From Clostridiales bacterium (GTDB lineage: Bacteria; Bacillota; Clostridia; Oscillospirales; Oscillospiraceae): a DNA stretch of 14,720 nt. Location: NCBI GenBank assembly GCA_021200895.1, contig JAJQFX010000126.1, positions 1 to 14,720 of the forward strand. Direction: 5' to 3'. Position numbers and translations under genes: made by a program. This document shows, piece after piece, positions 7,126 to 11,594 of this stretch (the stretch's first letter is position 1; the number at the start of each line of letters is the position of its first letter). The notes under the pieces were generated by a model, which saw only the letters and a list, made by a program, of their open reading frames with translations, searched no databases and was not told the origin of the DNA.

Positions 7126-7171
7126 GGGCAGCTTCTTCGCTTCCCCTGTTCTTCGGAAAGGGGGGCTGCCC
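7126..7171 (+). promoter_or_regulatory. Leader hairpin that would mask the toxin ribosome site
   Basis: GGGCAGC (7126-7132) pairs perfectly with GCTGCCC (7165-7171). Inside, CCCC (7143-7146) pairs with GGGG (7161-7164), topped by TTC-TTCG-GAA, a C(UUCG)G tetraloop hairpin. The ribosome site AAAGGGGGG (7157-7165) lies wholly in the 3' arm, two to fifteen bases before the ATG. Masked ribosome sites are typical of type I toxin mRNAs. Confidence 0.6.
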
Positions 7172-7172
7172 A

Positions 7173-7256
7173 ATGGCTACATCCGAAGTTTTACAACTTT
7201 GCCTTGTCATTATCGGCATTTGTAATCTGTTCATTCAGATAATCAAAAAGAAGTAA
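7173..7256 (+). CDS. Small hydrophobic peptide, type I toxin-like (holin-like toxin family)
   Basis: The 27-residue peptide starts MATSEVLQ, has one continuous hydrophobic stretch of about 17 residues (LCLVIIGICNLFIQII, about 9-24) and ends in three lysines. This fits a single membrane helix with a charged tail, as in short TxpA/BsrG-type or putative holin-like toxins of Firmicutes that act on the inner membrane. AAAGGGGGG lies 7 bases before ATG 7173. The TAA sits in the left arm of the repeat-B hairpin, so the 3' end overlaps the minus-strand RNA B. It lies antisense to the rplI-dnaB direction. The call rests on size, composition and architecture, not on a search. Confidence 0.65.
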   Translation: MATSEVLQLCLVIIGICNLFIQIIKKK

Positions 7257-7286
7257 CCGCCCCAAGCCCACAGTGGCGGTTACTTC
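7245..7286 (-). terminator. Intrinsic terminator of antisense RNA B
   Basis: A 12-bp perfect stem (GAAGTAACCGCC at 7250-7261 with 7275-7286) and a 13-base loop are followed on the minus strand by five T (7249-7245). It should also stop read-through from gdpP-rplI before dnaB. The toxin stop codon lies inside the stem. Confidence 0.85.
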
Positions 7287-7299
7287 AGTAACTAACCCA

Positions 7300-7332
7300 G
7301 GGGGCTAACCGTTACCGGACAGCGCCCTTGTT
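7300..7332 (+). terminator. Possible weak terminator of the toxin-like mRNA
   Basis: GGGGGCT (7300-7306) and AGCGCCC (7321-7327) pair with one G-G mismatch around an inner CCG/CGG hairpin. TTGTTAAGTTTATT follows. If used, the toxin mRNA would end just where RNA B starts, making RNA B fully complementary to its 3' end. The stem is imperfect and the U run interrupted. Confidence 0.3.
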
Positions 7333-7338
7333 AAGTTT

Positions 7339-7367
7339 ATTATATATCCATTGAAGGATTTTGTCAA
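7339..7367 (-). promoter_or_regulatory. Consensus promoter of antisense RNA B
   Basis: TTGACA (7362-7367) and TATAAT (7339-7344) are 17 bases apart on the minus strand, a perfect sigma-A promoter identical in its hexamers and spacing to that of RNA A. Expected start is near 7332. Confidence 0.87.
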
Positions 7368-7403
7368 CTCTGAGGATTCAGGGTTTTTCTTTTTGCTCTG
7401 TGC

Positions 7404-7847
7404 TTACGCCTCCACCACCATCACATGAAAGCTCCCGGAAATCTCATACCCCATCTTGCACTTGACCTCGTAGGTGCCGAAGGCCTTGATGGGGTCGGCG
7501 CTGAGGCGGGCCTTGGGGATGTCATAGCCGTACTGCTTCTTCAGCATATCGGAAATTTCCTTGGTGGTGATGCTACCGAAGAGCTTCCCTCCGGCCCCGG
7601 CCTTGGCGGGGATCTTCACCACCACGTCCTTGAGCTGGCCCACCAGCTCCAGTGCCTCCGCCCGCTCGGCGGCCTCCTTGGCCCGGCGTGCCTTCTCCTG
7701 GAGCTGCATGGTGTTGATATTGTCCGCCGTGGCGGGGACCGCCAGCTTCTTCGGAATCAGGAAGTTACGGGCGTAGCCGTCGGAGACATCCACCAGCTGG
7801 CCTTTCTTGCCCTGACCCTTCACATCAGCCTGTAAAATTACCTTCAT
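7404..7847 (-). CDS. rplI: 50S ribosomal protein L9
   Basis: The 147-residue protein binds 23S rRNA domain V at the base of the L1 stalk. The N-terminal RNA-binding domain shows MKVILQADVKGQGKKGQLVDV and the L9 signature GYARNFLIPKKLAVPAT (24-40). A long connecting helix (about 41-75, rich in Glu, Ala and Arg) leads to the C-terminal domain (KLFGSITTKEISDML and PIKAFGTYEVKCKM). Length is normal. ATG 7847 follows AGGAGG with 8 bases spacing. It lies 54 bases downstream of gdpP on the same strand and is presumably co-transcribed with it. The usual next gene, dnaB, is separated by the repeat island. Confidence 0.97.
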   Translation of the reverse strand: MKVILQADVKGQGKKGQLVDVSDGYARNFLIPKKLAVPATADNINTMQLQEKARRAKEAAERAEALELVGQLKDVVVKIPAKAGAGGKLFGSITTKEISDMLKKQYGYDIPKARLSADPIKAFGTYEVKCKMGYEISGSFHVMVVEA

Positions 7848-7901
7848 TGTCGTTTCCTCCTAAAATAGAACTCGGATGCAATATCCTTGTATGTGGTTGG
7901 T

Positions 7902-9902
7902 TCAATCCTTGAGCCGCCCGGAGAAGTAGCCGTCGATGGCCCGGTGGAGCTGCTCCGTGACCCCCTCCATGGTGACGTTGGGAATCTGCGCCCCGGCAGC
8001 GGCGGAGTTGCCGCCGCCTCCCAGGGTCTCCAGAATCACCTGAACGTTGATGTCCCCGGTGCTGCGGCCGGAGATGATGGCGGTGTCCCCGTCGAAGTAG
8101 AGGACGAAGGAGGTATCCACCCCCTCCACATTCAGGATGGCATCCGCCGCCTGGGCGGCGATCACCCGGCCCACGTTGCTGGTAGTGGCGGCGATGGCCA
8201 CCCCGTCCCGGTACATGGTGGCGCTCTGGATGATGGCGTTCTTCTTGATGGTGTCCGGCAGGTTGTTCTGGAACAGCCGCTTGACCTCCATGGTGTCCGC
8301 GCCGCAGCGGCGCAGGAAGGCCGCCGCCTCAAAGGTGCGCCCGCCGGTGCGGACGGCGAAGCTCTTGGTGTCCAGCACGATACCGGCCAGCAGGGCCTCC
8401 GCCTCCACCCGCAGCAGGTCGGATGCCTCCATGATGTACTGAATCATCTCCGTCACCAACTCGCAGGCGGAGGAGGCGTAGGGCTCATGGCAGTTGATGG
8501 CCGCCCCTGTGATATACTCCGTGGCCCGGCGGTGATGGTCGATGACCGCCACCTGCCGGAACTTCTCCAGCAGCGCCGGGGCCGCCACCTGGCTGGGCCG
8601 GTTGGTGTCCACCACCACCAGGATGCTCCGCTCGTCATAGAGCAGCATGGCGTCCTCCGCCGAGAGGAACACCCCCTGATAGGCCTCCGACGCCGACAGC
8701 CGCTTAATCAGCACCGTGGCGGGCACCGCCCGCTCCTCCGCGATGATGGAGACGGGCACCCCCTTCTTCCGGCAGATGGCGGCTACTCCGGCCGCCGCAC
8801 CGGCGCAGTCCATATCCCCGTTCCGGTGGCCCATGACGAAGACCCGGCTGGCGGTGGTGATGAGCCGCTCCAGGGCGTTGGCCGTCACCCGAATTTTCAC
8901 CTTGGTGCGCACCTCCCGCTCCTGGGAGTGGCCGCCGTAGAAGGAGAAGTTGTTCTGGCTGCGGATGACCGCCTGGTCTCCGCCCCGGCTCAGGGCCATA
9001 TCCAGGGCCAGGGAGGCGTACTCGTACAGGTCGTGGAAGTCCGCGCTTCTGTCCATGCCGATGCCCAGGGACAGGGTAGCGTTGATGCCGTTGGGAGACA
9101 GCACCTCGTGGGCCGTGTCCAGCAGCTGGGTGAACTCCCCCTCCTGGTAGGCGTGCATATACTGCTCCTCACAGACCAGGAGGTACCGCCCCCGCTCGTA
9201 CCGGAGCAGCAGGCCGTGGGAGGGCTTCACCCAGTCGGTGAGCTTCTCCTCCACGGCGGAGCGGATACCGGCCCGCCCCTTCTCGGAGATGCCCCGCATC
9301 ATCTCCTCATAGTTGTCAATGATGACGAAGGAGACGGTGGGGCGGGTGGCGTAGAACTGCTCCCGGGTCTCCACATAGTCGGTCACGTCAATCCAGAAGG
9401 TGGTGGCCAGCCGGGTCCTGCTCTCGTCGCCGCCGGTCATGCGGCCAAAGACCTGATAGCGCCGGTCGCCGATGCGCTGCTCCTGGGGGCAGAAGGGCAG
9501 CTCCCCCTCCTCCAGCCAGTCCATGGGGAGGTCAGGCACCAGCGCGGTGGTGTGGACGTCCAAATCCCGCTCCTCCTCCCCGATGATGCCCAGGAACAGG
9601 TCGTTGCACCAGATCACTTCCTCCGTGTCCGGCCGGAAGATGACCATGGGGAAGGGGGCGTTCAGCATGGTGTCCTTGCCGGAGGCTTCGATTTCCTTGC
9701 CGATTTTCGTCAGCTCCGCGGTCAGCGCCTTCTTCCGGCGGCCTTTGTAGATTTGGGTCGCCACGATGGCCAGCAGAGTCAGGCCCAGCTCGATGACGCC
9801 CGCCGCCTGGTTCAGCACCATCGTCACAACGGAAAACACCAGCAGCAAAAGATAGAACAGCTTATCATGGGGTTCTATCAGCCGATTCAGCTTTTGACTC
9901 AA
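7902..9902 (-). CDS. gdpP: Cyclic-di-AMP phosphodiesterase GdpP (DHH-family, YybT-like)
   Basis: This membrane-bound enzyme hydrolyses c-di-AMP to 5'-pApA. The 666-residue protein has two N-terminal helices (about 13-30 and 33-51), a PAS-like domain (about 80-178), a degenerate GGDEF domain (about 188-318) and the DHH/DHHA1 phosphodiesterase (about 350-660). Metal ligands are present: H359, D363 and D365 in GHRNGDMD, D432 in VVDTNR, D455-H456-H457 and D511 in GIVLDTKSF. In the DHHA1 substrate loop the usual GGGH reads GGGGN (N632). The start is TTG 9902: AGGAGG (9911-9916) lies 8 bases upstream, and the next residues MSQKLNRL lead into the first helix. The in-frame ATG at 9953 would put the ribosome site inside the gene. 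It heads gdpP-rplI, a conserved Firmicutes pair. Confidence 0.93.
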   Translation of the reverse strand: MSQKLNRLIEPHDKLFYLLLLVFSVVTMVLNQAAGVIELGLTLLAIVATQIYKGRRKKALTAELTKIGKEIEASGKDTMLNAPFPMVIFRPDTEEVIWCNDLFLGIIGEEERDLDVHTTALVPDLPMDWLEEGELPFCPQEQRIGDRRYQVFGRMTGGDESRTRLATTFWIDVTDYVETREQFYATRPTVSFVIIDNYEEMMRGISEKGRAGIRSAVEEKLTDWVKPSHGLLLRYERGRYLLVCEEQYMHAYQEGEFTQLLDTAHEVLSPNGINATLSLGIGMDRSADFHDLYEYASLALDMALSRGGDQAVIRSQNNFSFYGGHSQEREVRTKVKIRVTANALERLITTASRVFVMGHRNGDMDCAGAAAGVAAICRKKGVPVSIIAEERAVPATVLIKRLSASEAYQGVFLSAEDAMLLYDERSILVVVDTNRPSQVAAPALLEKFRQVAVIDHHRRATEYITGAAINCHEPYASSACELVTEMIQYIMEASDLLRVEAEALLAGIVLDTKSFAVRTGGRTFEAAAFLRRCGADTMEVKRLFQNNLPDTIKKNAIIQSATMYRDGVAIAATTSNVGRVIAAQAADAILNVEGVDTSFVLYFDGDTAIISGRSTGDINVQVILETLGGGGNSAAAGAQIPNVTMEGVTEQLHRAIDGYFSGRLKD

Positions 9903-9984
9903 CCCGGGCACCTCCTTTGTGCCGTGTGCCCGTGGTCGTCGGCCTGGGTACACCTGTGATTTGATGAATCTCCATTATGCCGTT

Positions 9985-10013
9985 ATTATACCAAAACCCG
10001 CCGCATAAAACAA
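9985..10013 (-). promoter_or_regulatory. Promoter of gdpP-rplI
   Basis: TTGTTT (10008-10013) and TATAAT (9985-9990) are 17 bases apart on the minus strand, with TGG before the -10 (extended). The start would be near 9978, leaving a leader of about 75 bases before TTG 9902. Confidence 0.75.
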
Positions 10014-10176
10014 GTAAAACTGTAGAGTTTCTCCCCTTACCTCAAAGCTGCCTCAGAACCGCCGCCGGACAGCCGGGGAAAGCGCGGCTTCCTCAGAGCC
10101 CGCCCGGCAGGTGCGCACGTTACGCCCCCAAAAGTGCCGCGATTGCCAAAACCTCCATCATTCCGCCCACAGGTAC
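10014..10176. other. Divergent spacer between gdpP and the racemase-like gene
   Basis: The gene-free stretch between the two divergent genes is 9903-10238 (336 bases). Its flanks hold the gdpP leader and promoter and the racemase-like promoter. In the middle part I see no gene, only short GC-rich inverted repeats (for example CCGG-CTGT-CCGG on the minus strand) and two copies of CCTCAGA. Confidence 0.5.
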
Positions 10177-10205
10177 TTGCAAAACCGCCTTCAAGCGTAT
10201 ATAAT
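10177..10205 (+). promoter_or_regulatory. Promoter of the alanine-racemase-like gene
   Basis: TTGCAA (10177-10182) and a perfect TATAAT (10200-10205) are 17 bases apart. The start near 10212 gives a leader of about 27 bases to GTG 10239 and rules out the upstream in-frame ATG at 10134. Confidence 0.82.
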
Positions 10206-10238
10206 TGTACCAGTTCCCCCTTGGAAAGGCGTGATCCT

Positions 10239-11306
10239 GTGAAGAGCTTGGTATTTGACACCGCTGCGCTGAAGCACAATATTGAGGTCGTTCGTACCCG
10301 GGCGGGCGACGCCCAGATTTTCGCCGTCCTCACCGGCGACGGCTACGGCGCGGGTCTGGTGGAGTTGGCCCGCGTCCTGCGGGAAAACGGCATTGACAGC
10401 TTCGCCATCGGTGACCCGGAGGATGCCCGCCGCCTGCGGGACGCCGGTTTCGGGGAGGAGCAGATTTTAATGCTGAACGCCACCGCCGACACCGAGGTAT
10501 TGAAACAGCTCATCGACCTGAACGTCATCTGCACCATCGGCAGCTACGAGACGGGGGTAGCCCTGAACGCGGCGGCGGAGGAACTGGGTACCTACGCCGA
10601 GGCCCACGTCCTCATTGACACCGGCATCGGCTACTGCGGCTTCCTCCCCTCTGAGCCGGAGAAGCTGCTGCAAATCTTCCAGCATCTGCCTAAGGTGACG
10701 ATTTCCGGTACTTACACCCGGCTGATTTCTGACAGCAAGGACATCTCTCATCAGGTGGAGCTGTTCCAGGAGGCCCTGAACACCCTGCGCCAGCAGGGCC
10801 TGGACCCCGGCCTGATCCACGCCTCCAACTCCGCCGCCCTGTTGCAGACGGACAATATCCAATTCGGCGCCGTCCGGGTGGGCAGCGCCCTGCTGGGCCT
10901 GACAGAGAAGCACCGGGGCCGGGGCCGCTCCGCCCTGAAGCAGGTGTGCCATGGCGAGGCCACGCTGGACGTGGTGCGCTGGCTGCCCAAGGGCTCCTCC
11001 CTGGGCTATGAGCAGCAGGTCACCCTCCGCCGGGCCACCCGGGTGGCCATCCTCCAGGTGGGCTATCAGAACGGCTTCGGCACGGAACGGGTGTGTACCA
11101 ACTGCTTCCGGGCCTTCTTCCAGGCCCTGCGCAGCCGCCGGAGGCGCTATGTCACCATTGACGGCAAGCGGGCCCGCATCCTGGGCCGCATCGGCCCTAC
11201 GGAGACCGCCATCGATGTCACCGACCTGAAATGCTCCGAGGCCTCGGTGGCCCGCTTCCAAATCGACCCCCGGTTCGCCCGGGGGCTGCACCGGGTCTAT
11301 CGTTGA
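10239..11306 (+). CDS. Alanine-racemase-fold protein lacking the PLP lysine
   Basis: The 355-residue protein has the family's architecture: an N-terminal barrel beginning FDTAALKHNIEVVR, DTGIGYCGF, IHASNSAALL (192-201), RVGSALLG, and a C-terminal beta domain with VGYQNGF (274-280). In active alanine racemases the first barrel strand reads AVVKADAYGHG, whose Lys binds PLP; here it is AVLTGDGYGAG, with Thr32 in its place (codon ACC). Tyr36, the family Tyr (Y276) and Arg213 are kept. The usual His after GxYT is Arg161, and the Met-Asp of the C-terminal loop is replaced by Pro-Thr. It is therefore probably not a PLP-dependent racemase; it might be a pseudoenzyme, sensor or different-ligand protein. 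GTG 10239 follows GGAAAGG with 9 bases spacing and fits the promoter. It is monocistronic, with its own terminator. Confidence 0.85.
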   Translation: MKSLVFDTAALKHNIEVVRTRAGDAQIFAVLTGDGYGAGLVELARVLRENGIDSFAIGDPEDARRLRDAGFGEEQILMLNATADTEVLKQLIDLNVICTIGSYETGVALNAAAEELGTYAEAHVLIDTGIGYCGFLPSEPEKLLQIFQHLPKVTISGTYTRLISDSKDISHQVELFQEALNTLRQQGLDPGLIHASNSAALLQTDNIQFGAVRVGSALLGLTEKHRGRGRSALKQVCHGEATLDVVRWLPKGSSLGYEQQVTLRRATRVAILQVGYQNGFGTERVCTNCFRAFFQALRSRRRRYVTIDGKRARILGRIGPTETAIDVTDLKCSEASVARFQIDPRFARGLHRVYR

Positions 11307-11317
11307 CCGTTCCCATT

Positions 11318-11357
11318 CCGTCTGCACAGGAAACCGCCTCCTGTGCAGACGGTTTTT
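11318..11357 (+). terminator. Intrinsic terminator of the racemase-like gene
   Basis: A perfect 13-bp stem (CCGTCTGCACAGG at 11318-11330 with 11340-11352), 9-base loop, then TTTTT (11353-11357). It lies 11 bases after the stop codon. Confidence 0.95.
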
Positions 11358-11410
11358 CGTGGGGCCTATCCCTGGCTGGCGCACATTTGTCGTTTCCCGA
11401 AGGATGGTGT

Positions 11411-11487
11411 TTTCTGATTTTGGATTATAAAAGAGATTTCTGATTTTTTACACAGTTTTGACAAAAAACCTGTTGCATTTTCAGAAA
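11411..11487 (+). promoter_or_regulatory. Possible operator repeats upstream of ppdK
   Basis: TTTCTGATTTT occurs twice (11411-11421 and 11437-11447, 26 bases apart). The inverted core TCAGAAA (11481-11487) lies in the spacer of the ppdK promoter. The arrangement could bind a regulator of ppdK, but the region is AT-rich and the motif short. Confidence 0.3.
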
Positions 11488-11500
11488 TATTTGCTATAAT
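11473..11500 (+). promoter_or_regulatory. Promoter of ppdK
   Basis: TTGCAT (11473-11478) and a perfect TATAAT (11495-11500) are 16 bases apart. A TTGACA further upstream (11458-11463) has no good -10 at the proper distance. The start would be near 11507, with an 88-base leader. Confidence 0.7.
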
Positions 11501-11520
11501 ATTGGGGCAACAGTATTCGC

Positions 11521-11571
11521 CGCAGGCAATTTGCCTGCGAACCTGACCGGCTGTCAGGGGGGATGGCAGCC
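11521..11571 (+). promoter_or_regulatory. Structured ppdK leader with alternative hairpins
   Basis: The leader contains CGCAGGC/GCCTGCG (11521-11527 with 11533-11539). Two mutually exclusive hairpins follow: CCTGAC/GTCAGG (11542-11547 with 11553-11558) and GGCTGTCA/TGGCAGCC (11549-11556 with 11564-11571, one G-U pair). The ribosome site GGAG is at 11582-11585. I recognise no known riboswitch class and see no U-run terminator here. Confidence 0.4.
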
Positions 11572-11594
11572 GTATAAAAAAGGAGCATGAACGT

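Larger units (their letters stand above)
7245..7332 (-). ncRNA. Putative antitoxin RNA B, antisense to the toxin-like mRNA 3' end
   Basis: A roughly 88-nt minus-strand RNA is bounded by a perfect promoter (7339-7367) and a U-tract terminator (ending near 7245). It is complementary to the last codons and stop of the toxin-like gene and to its 3' untranslated region. The 5' stem GGGCGCT/AGCCCCC (one mismatch) encloses CCG-GTAA-CGG, a GNRA tetraloop; the second hairpin is the terminator. The convergent 3' overlap resembles txpA/RatA of Bacillus subtilis. Transcript ends are predictions. Confidence 0.7.
7245..7368. repeat. Direct repeat B (RNA module)
   Basis: This is the second copy of the module at 6851-6973, one base longer in the terminator loop, with its start 394 bases further on. 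The base at the end of the 5' stem is A here and G in copy A, both able to pair with the same U, which is consistent with a conserved RNA fold. The 36 bases between it and rplI (7369-7403) hold only a weak CTGA/TCAG hairpin and a T-rich run on the plus strand. Confidence 0.85.

Noticed and set aside
7085..7225. A 46-codon plus-strand frame overlapping the toxin-like gene out of phase
   Set aside because: Its ATG falls at the predicted transcript start with no ribosome site, and it runs through the leader hairpin. The 27-codon frame explains the ribosome site and stop position better.
6851..7368. Direct repeats considered as CRISPR, insertion sequence ends or attachment sites
   Set aside because: There are only two ~124 bp copies, in the same orientation, with no transposase or target duplication. 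Each holds a full promoter-RNA-terminator unit, which explains the repeat.
10037..10333. A 98-codon minus-strand frame, and a shorter one ending VLAIAALLGA, in the gdpP/racemase spacer
   Set aside because: Neither has a convincing ribosome site, and both cross the strong plus-strand promoter at 10177-10205. The hydrophobic short frame could be a remnant, but I cannot support it.
11507..11594. Known riboswitch in the ppdK leader
   Set aside because: I compared it from memory with fluoride, glycine, THF, guanidine and preQ1 types and found no matching conserved core.
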